15,892 nucleotides of DNA from Planctomycetota bacterium (GTDB lineage: Bacteria; Planctomycetota; Phycisphaerae; Phycisphaerales; SM1A02): NCBI GenBank assembly GCA_003671065.1, contig QWPU01000033.1, forward strand, positions 1-15,892, in the 5' to 3' direction. The first letter of the stretch is position 1, and every line of letters starts with the position of its first letter. The notes below the pieces were generated by a model. That model searched no databases. It was not told the DNA's origin and saw nothing but the letters and a program-made list of their open reading frames with translations. Shown in pieces: positions 1 to 7,441 of this stretch. Position numbers and translations under genes: made by a program.

Positions 1-2589
1 GCGATTCACACGGATCCGTATTTTCCGAGCTCTTTTCCTGAGGGAACTCCTTACAAACTCGCTGTCGTCAGCGTCCCTATTACGAAACGCAATGACGCCG
101 AATTGGAGAAACTCTCCCGCGAGGCGCATCTCTTCTTGTCGCTTGATGAGATGAAGGCGATTCAAGTTGAGTATCGCCGCCTCGGTCGAGAGCCGCGCGA
201 GATCGAACTTGAAACGCTTGCGCAAACTTGGAGCGAGCATTGCGTGCACAAGACATTCAAGTCGACAGTGCGCTATCGCGAACTCGCGCAGGACCCTGCG
301 TTTGAAGGGCAGTGGTCGTTGGTGGCTGATGCAAAGACGCGGCCGAACCACGAGGTGAGCGCTGACGGCATCGTTACGGTGAAGAACCTTCTCAAGTCGA
401 CCGTTGCTGCGAGCACCTTTGAACTCATGGCGGACGGCATCGATTGGTGCCTCTCGGTGTTTGTCGACAACTCGGGCGTCGTCGCGTTTGATGACACCGA
501 TGCAGTGTGCTTCAAGTGCGAAACGCACAATCGTCCGAGCGCGATCGAACCCTACGGCGGCGCGGCGACGGGCATCGGCGGTTGCATTCGGTACATCATC
601 GGCACGGGCCTCGGCGCGAAACCGGTCGCGGCGACTGATGTCTTCTGCGTGGCGTATCCAGATGTTGCCCAAGTGCCGCAAGGTTGCATTGATCCCAAGC
701 GCGTGCTCACGCAAGTGGTGGCGGGCGTGCGCGATTACGGCAATCGCATGGGGATTCCGACGCTCAATGGCGCGGTGTATTTCGATGACAACTATGTCGG
801 TAACCCGCTGGTCTATTGCGGTTGCATCGGGCTCATGCCGCGCACTTGCGTGAAGGGCGGCGCGCGTCGAGGCGATGTGATCGTCGGCCTCGGTGGCCGC
901 ACTGGTCGCGATGGCATTCACGGCGCGACTTTCTCTAGCGCGGAACTCACCGACACTCACGCGTCTGAGTTCAGTCACGCTGTGCAAATCGGCAACGCCA
1001 TCACTGAGAAGAAATTGTTGGATGCGATTCTTGCGATGCGCGATCGCGCGGACGGACCGCTCTATCACGGCCTCACCGATTGCGGCGCGGGCGGTTTTTC
1101 GAGCGCTGTTGGTGAGATGGCAAGTGAACTCGGTGCGAGCGTGCATCTCGATCGCGCGCCTACGAAGTACGACGGGCTCTCACCAACTGAAGTGTGGATT
1201 AGCGAAGCGCAAGAGCGGCTGGTGATTTCGATTGATCGCTCGAAGCTTGCGTTGCTTGCTGAGATCTGCGCGGATCACGATGTCGAGTGGTGTGACCTCG
1301 GCACATTCGGTTGCGACAACACGAGCGAAGCCGACATCACGCTCTATTGGCACGGCACTGAAGTCGGTCGTCTTTCCTGCGTGTTTCTGCATGAATCAGT
1401 GCCGATGCCTGTGCGCGAAGCGGTGTGGGACGCGTCGTGGGCGTTGCAACAACGCGCGAGTAAGCGTCGCGTCACGCGCGAAGTTGCGGCAACCGAAGCG
1501 GACGCGCTCAAACTACTTCCTGAATTGCTCGCGCATCCAAACATCGCGAGCAAAGCGTGGATCATTCGCCAGTACGACCACGAAGTGCAAGGTTCGAGCG
1601 TCATCAAGCCGCTCGTCGGCGTTGCGGTGGGCGCCTCTGGTGGTGGACCAAGCGATGCCGCCGTCATTCGTCCGAAGAAGAATTCTGATCGTGCGCTCGC
1701 GATTGCCAATGGTCTCGCCACAGGGCTCGGTGCTGATCCCTACGCGATGGCGATTGCGGCTGTTGATGAGTGCGTGCGCAATCTTGTTTGCACGGGCGCT
1801 GATCCAACGCGCATTGCGATCCTCGACAACTTCTGCTGGCCGTCATGCAAAGATCCGCGCAACATGGGTGCACTGGTGCGCGCGTGTGAAGGCTGCTACG
1901 ACGCCGCGAAAGCGTTCCGGGCGCCGTTCATTTCTGGCAAGGATTCGCTCAACAACCAATTCGTCACCGAAGATGGACGCACGATTCAGATTCCGCCGAC
2001 GCTGTTGATTTCAGGCTTTGCGCCGATTGAAAAAGACACGCGCGCGATTTCGATGGACGCCAAACGCGCAGGTTCGAAGCTAGTCATCGTGGGCACAACG
2101 AGTAATCGTCTGGGCGGTTCGCACTTTGCATTGTTTGCTTCTGTTGCGGCCTCGGCGGCGCGTCTAGCGATGCCGTGCTTGTCGAGAGGTCCTGCGAATG
2201 CGGCGGCTGTGCATCGTGCGATGAATGCGGATCTTGTGCGCAGCGCGCATGATTGCTCAGAAGGCGGCGTGCTTGTGGCTGCTGCTGAGATGGCGTTCTC
2301 GGGTGGCCTCGGACTTTCGCTTGATCTCTCGCAACTTCCTGTTGTGGGTGATGTGCCGTTGCTCTCTCGTGCGTTTGCGGAAGACGCGTCACGCTATCTG
2401 CTTGAAGTCGACGCGAGTGATCTGCCTGCGCTTGCGAAAGCGCTAGGAGACGCGCCGTATGCAGTGATTGGATCATTCGAAAGTCATGGCGAATTCGTAC
2501 TCACTAGCGCGACGATTTCAGCTCGCGTGAAAGTCGCGGCGCTTGGCGAAGCGTGGAGCTCAGGCATGACGCAGATAGGTTTCGCATGA
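1..2589 (+). CDS. purL: Phosphoribosylformylglycinamidine synthase, PurL subunit (5' end missing)
   Basis: PurL is the ATP-dependent synthetase part of FGAM synthase; it converts FGAR to FGAM using ammonia supplied by PurQ. The frame is open from base 1, so the gene starts upstream, and 862 residues are present. Visible family motifs are LETLAQTWSEHC (about residues 71-82), the nucleotide/metal segment ETHNRPSAIEPYGGAATG (174-191), a first-half glycine-rich TDCGAGGFSS, and the second-half ISGKDSLNNQF and HDCSEGG, which together give the usual two AIR-synthase-like halves. The first ~70 residues precede the SEHC motif and match the linker of PurS-PurL fusions, so a PurS-like domain probably lies upstream (inferred). 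There is no C-terminal glutaminase domain; that role is taken by the next gene, whose ATG overlaps this stop. One oddity is Tyr at codon 592-594, where PurL proteins normally have Asp in GGxIRD. The TTG at 103 is not the start, because homologous sequence continues before it. Confidence 0.95.
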   Translation, partial: AIHTDPYFPSSFPEGTPYKLAVVSVPITKRNDAELEKLSREAHLFLSLDEMKAIQVEYRRLGREPREIELETLAQTWSEHCVHKTFKSTVRYRELAQDPAFEGQWSLVADAKTRPNHEVSADGIVTVKNLLKSTVAASTFELMADGIDWCLSVFVDNSGVVAFDDTDAVCFKCETHNRPSAIEPYGGAATGIGGCIRYIIGTGLGAKPVAATDVFCVAYPDVAQVPQGCIDPKRVLTQVVAGVRDYGNRMGIPTLNGAVYFDDNYVGNPLVYCGCIGLMPRTCVKGGARRGDVIVGLGGRTGRDGIHGATFSSAELTDTHASEFSHAVQIGNAITEKKLLDAILAMRDRADGPLYHGLTDCGAGGFSSAVGEMASELGASVHLDRAPTKYDGLSPTEVWISEAQERLVISIDRSKLALLAEICADHDVEWCDLGTFGCDNTSEADITLYWHGTEVGRLSCVFLHESVPMPVREAVWDASWALQQRASKRRVTREVAATEADALKLLPELLAHPNIASKAWIIRQYDHEVQGSSVIKPLVGVAVGASGGGPSDAAVIRPKKNSDRALAIANGLATGLGADPYAMAIAAVDECVRNLVCTGADPTRIAILDNFCWPSCKDPRNMGALVRACEGCYDAAKAFRAPFISGKDSLNNQFVTEDGRTIQIPPTLLISGFAPIEKDTRAISMDAKRAGSKLVIVGTTSNRLGGSHFALFASVAASAARLAMPCLSRGPANAAAVHRAMNADLVRSAHDCSEGGVLVAAAEMAFSGGLGLSLDLSQLPVVGDVPLLSRAFAEDASRYLLEVDASDLPALAKALGDAPYAVIGSFESHGEFVLTSATISARVKVAALGEAWSSGMTQIGFA

Positions 2590-3452
2590 GCACGCTCGCG
2601 AATCAACCCATGAAGATGTCCCAAGGCTCACGCATGAAAGCACTCGTCATCACGGCTCCAGGCATCAATTGCGACGGCGAATTGTGCGAAGCGTTCGCGC
2701 TCGCAGGTTGCAGCGTCGAAAGCGAATTGCTCTCGCGACTCGCGCGCGCGCCGAGCGCAATTGATCGGTACGACTTGATCGGCCTCCCTGGCGGATTCAG
2801 TTACGGCGACGACATCGCAGCAGGTCGCATCATGGCCGCGCTCATTCGCCAGTCGATTTATCCCGCACTCGCAGCGGCCATCGCGCGCGGTGTGCCGATG
2901 ATTACGCCGTGCAATGGCTTTCAAATTGCAGTCCAAGCAGGTCTGCTGCCAGGACCAATCGAAGGCGACGCGTGGAGTTCGACGCCGTGCGAGCCAACCG
3001 TTGCGCTCGCGCAAAACGAAACTGCGCGCTTCAACGACAGTTGGACTTCGATGGAAGTTCCTGTGAACACGCGCTGTGTATGGACGCAAGGTCTTTCGGT
3101 GGATCGCGACACATCGATCATCCCGTGCGCCCACGGTGAAGGTCGTTTCGTCGCTGATGAAGACACGATTGCTGCGCTTGAAGCGAACGGTCAAATTGCG
3201 CTGCGTTACGGCGCGAATGATCACTTCAACGGCAGCGTCAACCGCATTGCGGGAATCTGCGATGCATCAGGTCTTGTGTTCGGTTTGATGCCGCATCCCG
3301 AGCGTTACCTTCACTGGACGCAGCATCCGCGTTGGACGCGACTTACAAATGCGCAACGCACGGGCGACACACCAGGACTGCAAATGTTTCAGAACGCAGT
3401 GGCATTCGCAACCGCCGCGCGCAGCGGCAGCACATCGAGAGGGCGCGCATGA
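2586..3452 (+). CDS. purQ: Phosphoribosylformylglycinamidine synthase, glutaminase subunit PurQ
   Basis: PurQ is a class I glutamine amidotransferase that hydrolyses glutamine and passes ammonia to PurL. Motifs are GINCDGE near the N terminus, LPGGFSYGDD (oxyanion and PurQ signature), the nucleophile elbow TPCNGFQ (Cys109 counted from this start) and the catalytic His/Glu in LMPHPERY (His237, Glu239). It is 288 residues long, slightly above the short bacterial PurQ and in line with the form paired with fused PurL. The start at 2586 forms an ATGA overlap with the purL stop and has AGGT just upstream. A second ATG at 2634, with AAGG seven bases before it, begins exactly at the conserved MKALVITAPG, so the true start could be there. 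The product and its partner are certain; only the N terminus is open. Confidence 0.95.
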   Translation: MSTLANQPMKMSQGSRMKALVITAPGINCDGELCEAFALAGCSVESELLSRLARAPSAIDRYDLIGLPGGFSYGDDIAAGRIMAALIRQSIYPALAAAIARGVPMITPCNGFQIAVQAGLLPGPIEGDAWSSTPCEPTVALAQNETARFNDSWTSMEVPVNTRCVWTQGLSVDRDTSIIPCAHGEGRFVADEDTIAALEANGQIALRYGANDHFNGSVNRIAGICDASGLVFGLMPHPERYLHWTQHPRWTRLTNAQRTGDTPGLQMFQNAVAFATAARSGSTSRGRA

Positions 3453-4525
3453 CGACGCTGCACACGAGTAGCACGCGCACAGGTTCGCTTCGTTGCGGCA
3501 CGATCGGTGTCGGTCGCATGGGTCGCCATCACGCTCGCTTGTATGCGTCGTGCGAAGGTTGTGAACTCGTTGCTGTCGTCGATGGGAATCTCGAACGCGC
3601 GAATGCGATTGCGCAAGAGTGGGGCGGTCGCGCGTTCTCGAGTGTTCAAGAACTGATTGACCACGGCATCGACGCAGTCACCATCGCGACTCCAACCATC
3701 ACGCATCGCGCGATTGTTGAACCGTTGCTTGAAGCAGGCATTGCGTGCTTGGTTGAAAAACCACTCGCGCCTGATGTTGCGCAAGCGCGCGCGATTGCTG
3801 AATGCGCGCAGCGCACAGGCTCGCTCTTGCAAGTTGGCCATGTCGTGCGCTACGACCCTGTGATGGTTGCGATTCGCGAATTGCTGATGCCCGATGCCGA
3901 AGGACGCACGATTCGCCCGCGTTTCATCGAGATTGATCGCGTGAGCCCGATGACCTTTCGCTCGACTGATGTCGGTGTTGTCCTCGACATGATGATTCAC
4001 GATCTCGATGTGCTCACCATGCTCATGGGTTGCGAGCCCGAGGAGATTCACGCGAACGCCGTGTGCGTGGTCGGTGAAGCGGAAGATGTGTGCAATGCGC
4101 GGCTCGTGTTTCCTGCGGGAGAGGATGGCTTGCGCTGCACTGCGAATGTCACGGCGAGTCGGCTCGCGCTCAAGACCGAACGCAAGATTCGCCTCATCAG
4201 TGAAGACGCGTATATCTCTGCCGACTTCGTTGAGAAGAAGGGCACGGTCGTTCGCAAGACTGCGAATGCCGCGCAACTCAAAGATGTGCGCGCGCGTCTC
4301 AAAGCAGGCGATGATCTGTCGAGCGTGAACTACCTCGAGATGATCGCGATAGAGCCACTAGCTGTCGGCAGCGGTGAACCGTTGAAGATGCAACTGCTCG
4401 ACTTCCTCGATGCCGTGCGAAACGCGCGCCGACCGATGGTGAACGCGGAAGACGGCCTTGCTGCCGTGCGCACTGCAGAGCGCATTATGTTGGCCGCGAA
4501 AGCGGCGGGCGCGAGGATGGTGTAA
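3449..4525 (+). CDS. Gfo/Idh/MocA-family oxidoreductase, probably UDP-GlcNAc 3-dehydrogenase (GnnA-like)
   Basis: This is a 358-residue NAD(P)-dependent dehydrogenase. The Rossmann fold begins with GTIGVGRMGRHHARLY (GxGxxG, residues 18-32). The family EKP motif is at 103-105 (VEKPLAPD), followed by GHVVRYDP (130-137). The C-terminal substrate domain carries VVLDMMIHDLDVL (177-189), with the His-Asp pair, and TASRLA...RKIRLISEDAYISADF. The combination of GHxxRxxP, LDxMIHDLD and TASRxxxxxxRKIR resembles the subgroup found beside lpx genes. That subgroup includes GnnA, which oxidises the 3-OH of UDP-GlcNAc for 3-amino lipid A. The substrate is therefore inference, and no GnnB aminotransferase lies nearby. 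The start overlaps the purQ stop (ATGA), and GAGAGGG sits five bases upstream. The gene is translationally coupled between purQ and nfo, an unusual neighbourhood for such an enzyme. Confidence 0.9.
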   Translation: MTTLHTSSTRTGSLRCGTIGVGRMGRHHARLYASCEGCELVAVVDGNLERANAIAQEWGGRAFSSVQELIDHGIDAVTIATPTITHRAIVEPLLEAGIACLVEKPLAPDVAQARAIAECAQRTGSLLQVGHVVRYDPVMVAIRELLMPDAEGRTIRPRFIEIDRVSPMTFRSTDVGVVLDMMIHDLDVLTMLMGCEPEEIHANAVCVVGEAEDVCNARLVFPAGEDGLRCTANVTASRLALKTERKIRLISEDAYISADFVEKKGTVVRKTANAAQLKDVRARLKAGDDLSSVNYLEMIAIEPLAVGSGEPLKMQLLDFLDAVRNARRPMVNAEDGLAAVRTAERIMLAAKAAGARMV

Positions 4526-5493
4526 TGGCTGTTTCAACCGAGAAAACAAGCACGAAACTCACCGCATGCGAACGACTGCGCATCGGTTCGCACCTCTCTG
4601 TCGCCGGCGAACTGCGCGCGGCGATTGTTGAAGCGATCGCGTTGCGCCTAGGCGCTGTGCAAATCTTCACGCGCAATCAACGGCAGTGGTCAGCAAAGCC
4701 GCTCACGCAATCCGAGATCGATGAGTTCAACGCTGCGTGCGTTGGCAGCGTCTTTGCCGATCGCTCGCGCATCGTGAGTCACAACAGTTACCTCGTGAAT
4801 CTCGCAACGCCAGACGCAGACAATCTCGCGAAGTCCATCGCATGCGAACGCACTGAACTCGAACGCTGTGAAGCGCTCGGCATTCCTTTCTCAGTCGCGC
4901 ATCCTGGATCGCATTTGGGCACGCCGCGCAAGCCAAAGGATCCGAACGATCTCGACACTCCGCCATCGGGCGATGAACTCGAAGGTCTCAAACGCATCGC
5001 TCGCGCGATCGACGGCTTGCATAAGGATCTCAAGGGCTACAAGGTGCGCATCGCGCTCGAGACCACCACGGGCAGCGGAACCAATCTCGGATACGCGTTT
5101 CATCATCTTGGTTTCATCCGCTCAATGGTGAAGGCGCCCGAGCGCATTGCATATTGCATCGATACCTGCCATGTCTTCGCGTCGGGGTACGATGTTTCAA
5201 CGCCCGCGAAAGCGCAGGCCACGCTCGCGCGCTTTGACAGCGAGGCGGGGCTTGCGCATGTCGGCGCTGTGCACGCGAACGACTCTGAAGCGCCGTGTGC
5301 TTCGCGTCGCGATCGCCACGCGCACATCGGCGAGGGACTGTGCGGCGATGCGTGGTTTCGCGCGGTGCTGCGCGAGCCGAAGCTCGCAGAAGTTGCCAAA
5401 GTTCTCGAAACCGAGAAAGGTGACGCGAGCGATGGGCGAGCGTGGGATGTTGTCAACAGTGAGCGCCTCGCCTCGATGGGCGCGTCAAAGTGA
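4525..5493 (+). CDS. nfo: Endonuclease IV (AP endonuclease, TIM-barrel, three-zinc type)
   Basis: Endonuclease IV cleaves DNA 5' of abasic sites in base excision repair. Nine metal ligands can be matched to those of E. coli Nfo: His86 (SHNSYLVNLA), His126 (AHPGSHLG), Glu179 (ALETTTG), Asp213 and His216 (CIDTCHVFASGYD), His250 (VHANDS), Asp263 and His265 (RRDRHAHIGEG) and Glu295 (LETEKGD). VQIFTRNQRQW and TGSGTNLGY are also typical. At 322 residues it is longer than the usual ~280. The extra length is an N-terminal leader of about 15 residues and a charged, Pro-rich insertion at about 132-152. The ATG shares a base with the stop of the upstream dehydrogenase (TAATG) and has GAGGA seven bases before it, so it is the last gene of the purL-purQ operon. 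Confidence 0.95.
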   Translation: MAVSTEKTSTKLTACERLRIGSHLSVAGELRAAIVEAIALRLGAVQIFTRNQRQWSAKPLTQSEIDEFNAACVGSVFADRSRIVSHNSYLVNLATPDADNLAKSIACERTELERCEALGIPFSVAHPGSHLGTPRKPKDPNDLDTPPSGDELEGLKRIARAIDGLHKDLKGYKVRIALETTTGSGTNLGYAFHHLGFIRSMVKAPERIAYCIDTCHVFASGYDVSTPAKAQATLARFDSEAGLAHVGAVHANDSEAPCASRRDRHAHIGEGLCGDAWFRAVLREPKLAEVAKVLETEKGDASDGRAWDVVNSERLASMGASK

Positions 5494-5564
5494 CGCGACC
5501 TCGGAGAGCCGAAACTGCACGATTTACGAGTTCAACGAGTGACGAACGGATCGAATCAAGTGAA

Positions 5565-5593
5565 TTGAACGATTGCGCATGTGTGATTACAGG
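5565..5593 (+). promoter_or_regulatory. Weak promoter candidate before the TPR lipoprotein
   Basis: In the 133-base gap after nfo, TTGAAC at 5565-5570 resembles a -35 box, and TACAGG at 5588-5593 is a poor -10 match at a 17-base spacing. Nothing else in the gap looks like a promoter. Readthrough from the purL operon is an alternative. Confidence 0.22.
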
Positions 5594-5626
5594 ATCTATG
5601 CGCTGCGACCCGAAGATAGGAACCGT

Positions 5627-6718
5627 ATGAGTTTAAGTAGGACGATCCGTTTGGAGTTTGTTGGCAGGCACACCGCTCAGGCCGTGGCAGCGGGAGTTGT
5701 CGCATCCGCGGTGCTGACCCTTGGTTGTGTGACTCGCAGCGGAGGTCCCGCGACGAATTCAACCGCAGTCAACGGAGCAACCTCCACCAACGGCGCTGAC
5801 AACCGTCCAGTGATGCGAATCGATCCGACGCCCGCAGAGGAAACCCGTCTGGGTGACGCGAATGCCGCCATCTTGGCTGAAGACCCCGACACCGCGCTGC
5901 GCATCTTCCGTGAACTTCTTCAAGAAAATCCAACACTTGCCGATGCCTACACAGGCATGGGCACCGTGCTCGAAACGCAAGGTGAACTCGAGCTCGCTGA
6001 GCCTGCGTACGCGCGCGCGCTCTCGCTTGATCCAGTCGACTTCACCGCCGCGAGCGGCTACGGCCGCGTGCTTGAAGCGTTAGGAAAGTCGAAGGAAGCG
6101 ATCCGTGCGCTGCAACGCGCACTGACGATTCGTCCACGCGACATCGCCGCGAATCTTGCGATGGCGCGGCTACTGCTCGCGTCTGGTCAAACCGACGGTT
6201 CACTCGCGTTTGCTGAACGCGCGATCCGTCTTGATCCGCAAAACGGTCAAGCACATCTCGCGCTCGCTAGCGCCTACTCAAAGATCGGCCGCGGATCCGA
6301 AGCAATTCGCGAATACGAAACTGCCTGCGAACTCATCGATCCACCAGTCGATGTTATGTACGCGCTTTTGAACGCGTATGCCGCAGAAAAACGCTATCGC
6401 GAAGCCGCCAACGCCGCCGAAGCCCTCACGCGCGTTGCCCCAACCGCCGCCGCATTTGAGCGCCTCGGTTGGTCGCTCTTCCGTCTGAATGATTTCAAGG
6501 CGAGTGATGTGGCGTACCGCACATCAATCGAACTCGATCCTCTCTACTGGCCCGCCCTCAACGGCGTCGGCGTAAACGCGCTCAACGCTTGGATCAACGG
6601 TGGCAAGCAGCCCGAGGATCCGCAACGCGACGAAGCGCGCTTGATGCTCCAGCGCTCACTGCGCGCGAACGCAGATCAGCCGAAAGTCTCGGCATTGCTG
6701 CTGAAGTATCGACTCTGA
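5627..6718 (+). CDS. TPR-repeat protein, probable lipoprotein
   Basis: This is a 363-residue protein with an export signal and tetratricopeptide repeats. The N terminus has Arg residues, a hydrophobic stretch (about 18-33) and Cys34 in AVLTLGC, an imperfect lipobox. A low-complexity Ser/Thr/Asn linker (about 38-60) follows. From about residue 72 to 345 there are seven or eight TPR-like 34-residue units, with recognisable segments such as DAYTGMGTVLETQGELELAE, AIRALQRALTIRP and AFAERAIRLDP. Such proteins act as periplasmic or membrane-bound scaffolds for protein complexes; no partner can be named. The start at 5627 was chosen because AGGA lies five bases upstream and it gives a normal signal peptide. 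The in-frame ATG at 5579 would add 18 polar residues before the signal. The architecture resembles TadD-like or generic TPR lipoproteins, but no secretion genes are nearby. Confidence 0.85.
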   Translation: MSLSRTIRLEFVGRHTAQAVAAGVVASAVLTLGCVTRSGGPATNSTAVNGATSTNGADNRPVMRIDPTPAEETRLGDANAAILAEDPDTALRIFRELLQENPTLADAYTGMGTVLETQGELELAEPAYARALSLDPVDFTAASGYGRVLEALGKSKEAIRALQRALTIRPRDIAANLAMARLLLASGQTDGSLAFAERAIRLDPQNGQAHLALASAYSKIGRGSEAIREYETACELIDPPVDVMYALLNAYAAEKRYREAANAAEALTRVAPTAAAFERLGWSLFRLNDFKASDVAYRTSIELDPLYWPALNGVGVNALNAWINGGKQPEDPQRDEARLMLQRSLRANADQPKVSALLLKYRL

Positions 6719-6777
6719 GTCGAGCTCCCGAGTGGACGCGCACTTTTTCGGCTCACGGCGCGCGAGCGTTCGGAAGC

Positions 6778-6824
6778 GATCACGATAGATCTGGAGTTTG
6801 ATCTGGAATTCGATCAGTTCGATC
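6778..6824. repeat. Cluster of five GATC sites in imperfect short tandem repeats
   Basis: GATC occurs at 6778, 6788, 6800, 6812 and 6821, at steps of 10, 12, 12 and 9 bases. The second and third copies form near-identical 12-mers, GATCTGGAGTTT and GATCTGGAATTC. The density is far above chance expectation for a 4-base word. It could be a short tandem expansion within a dead reading frame or a methylation-rich regulatory patch; the sequence does not decide between these. Confidence 0.5.
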
Positions 6825-6852
6825 GAGCTCCACGCCTGCTCCTGGAGTCGAA

Positions 6853-7020
6853 GTGCAAGACCTCACACGGAGCTTGCGCTATCGCGGAGGCGACGCACTG
6901 TTCACTTGCGCGGGGAAGTCGTATCTATCGCCCGAAGCGCTTGCGTCACCCCTCGACATCACACTCAGCGAGTTAATCGCGAAGTCACGATTGCTGCCGA
7001 CTGTTGATGCGCGAGAGTGA
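6853..7020 (+). CDS. Possible small hypothetical protein, 55 residues
   Basis: The reading frame begins with GTG at 6853, has GGAG five bases upstream, and ends with TGA at 7018-7020, 28 bases before queF. The product begins VQDLTRSLRYRGGDALFTC and has a middle section SYLSPEALASPLDITLSELI that reads like ordinary folded protein rather than the Arg/Ser-rich text typical of shadow frames here. I do not recognise a family. It could be a real small protein co-transcribed with queF, the tail of a degraded gene, or chance. The non-ATG start and short length keep confidence low. Confidence 0.35.
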   Translation: MQDLTRSLRYRGGDALFTCAGKSYLSPEALASPLDITLSELIAKSRLLPTVDARE

Positions 7021-7035
7021 GTCCGCGTCCTCTTG

Positions 7036-7041
7036 TAGTAT
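7036..7041 (+). promoter_or_regulatory. -10-like hexamer placed for a leaderless queF transcript
   Basis: TAGTAT ends seven bases before the queF ATG, and the upstream region has no Shine-Dalgarno sequence. This spacing would put transcription initiation at or next to the start codon. No good -35 box is visible, so the call is tentative. Confidence 0.3.
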
Positions 7042-7048
7042 TCGCGCC

Positions 7049-7441
7049 ATGCCGAACGCTCACTCTGTGGATCCCACGCTTCTTGAGTTCTTTGATTCGC
7101 CGAGCGATTCGCCGTTTGTGATTGAGCATGTGAGTGACGAGTTCACTTCGGTCTGCCCGAAGACTGGGCACCCTGACTTTGGGCGCATCATTCTGCGCTA
7201 TCAACCAGCGGCGGTGTGTGTGGAGCTCAAGAGCCTCAAGCTCTACTACCAAAGCTTTCGCAACGCGGGCATCTTCTATGAGCAGGTCACCAATCGATTG
7301 CGCGATGATCTTGGTGAAGCGATGAGTCCAGCGTGGATGCAAGTCATCACCGACTGGAAAGGTCGCGGTGGGATTCGCTCGAAGATCGTTGCTACCGCAG
7401 GCCTCGTGCCTGATGCGTGGGTGACGAAACTTGATGCGTGA
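7049..7441 (+). CDS. queF: NADPH-dependent 7-cyano-7-deazaguanine reductase (preQ0 reductase)
   Basis: QueF reduces preQ0 to preQ1 in queuosine tRNA modification. The 130-residue product is the single-domain (YkvM-like) type with a tunnelling fold. The thioimide-forming nucleophile is Cys36 in SVCPKTGHPDFG, and the general acid is Asp43 seven residues later, exactly the Cys55/Asp62 spacing of the B. subtilis enzyme. The QueF signature follows as VELKSLKLYYQSFRNAG (58-74), then IFYEQVTNRL and the RGGIRS segment near the C terminus. At the position of B. subtilis His96 in FHE this protein has Tyr77, with Glu78 kept. The start at 7049 was chosen because it gives the usual short leader before the conserved core. 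The frame extends to 7004 with another ATG, but that would add only unconserved residues. No Shine-Dalgarno sequence is seen. No other queuosine gene is in the window. Confidence 0.95.
   Translation: MPNAHSVDPTLLEFFDSPSDSPFVIEHVSDEFTSVCPKTGHPDFGRIILRYQPAAVCVELKSLKLYYQSFRNAGIFYEQVTNRLRDDLGEAMSPAWMQVITDWKGRGGIRSKIVATAGLVPDAWVTKLDA

Larger units (their letters stand above)
6719..7048 (+). other. Spacer of 330 bases between TPR lipoprotein and queF
   Basis: This stretch has no confident gene. It contains a cluster of GATC words (6778-6824), a possible 55-codon ORF (6853-7020) and a -10-like hexamer just before queF. In the frame of the TPR gene the sequence stays open after its stop and reads TIDLEFDLEFDQFDRAPRLL around 6782-6841. 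This gives the impression of a decayed or frame-shifted coding remnant, but there is no start codon in that frame. I see no preQ1 riboswitch signature upstream of queF and no convincing terminator. Confidence 0.5.

Noticed and set aside
103..105. TTG at 103 as the start of purL
   Set aside because: The frame is open from base 1, and the earlier residues read as normal PurL sequence, so the gene begins outside the window.
2628..3224. Minus-strand open frame of 198 codons inside purQ
   Set aside because: It is antisense to purQ, has low-complexity basic composition and no motif.
3389..4276. Long open frame of 295 codons on the minus strand inside the dehydrogenase gene
   Set aside because: It is antisense to a gene with clear family motifs, and its translation is Arg/Asn/Ala-rich without recognisable domains, as expected from the codon bias of the true strand.
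6730..6749. Possible intrinsic terminator after the TPR gene (GAGTG / CACTT stem followed by T's)
   Set aside because: The stem is only five pairs including a wobble, and the T run is short and partly used in the stem; it is too weak to call.
6853..7048. preQ1 riboswitch upstream of queF
   Set aside because: No preQ1-I or preQ1-II type conserved core or A-rich tail is visible, and the space just before the ATG is taken by a -10-like element.
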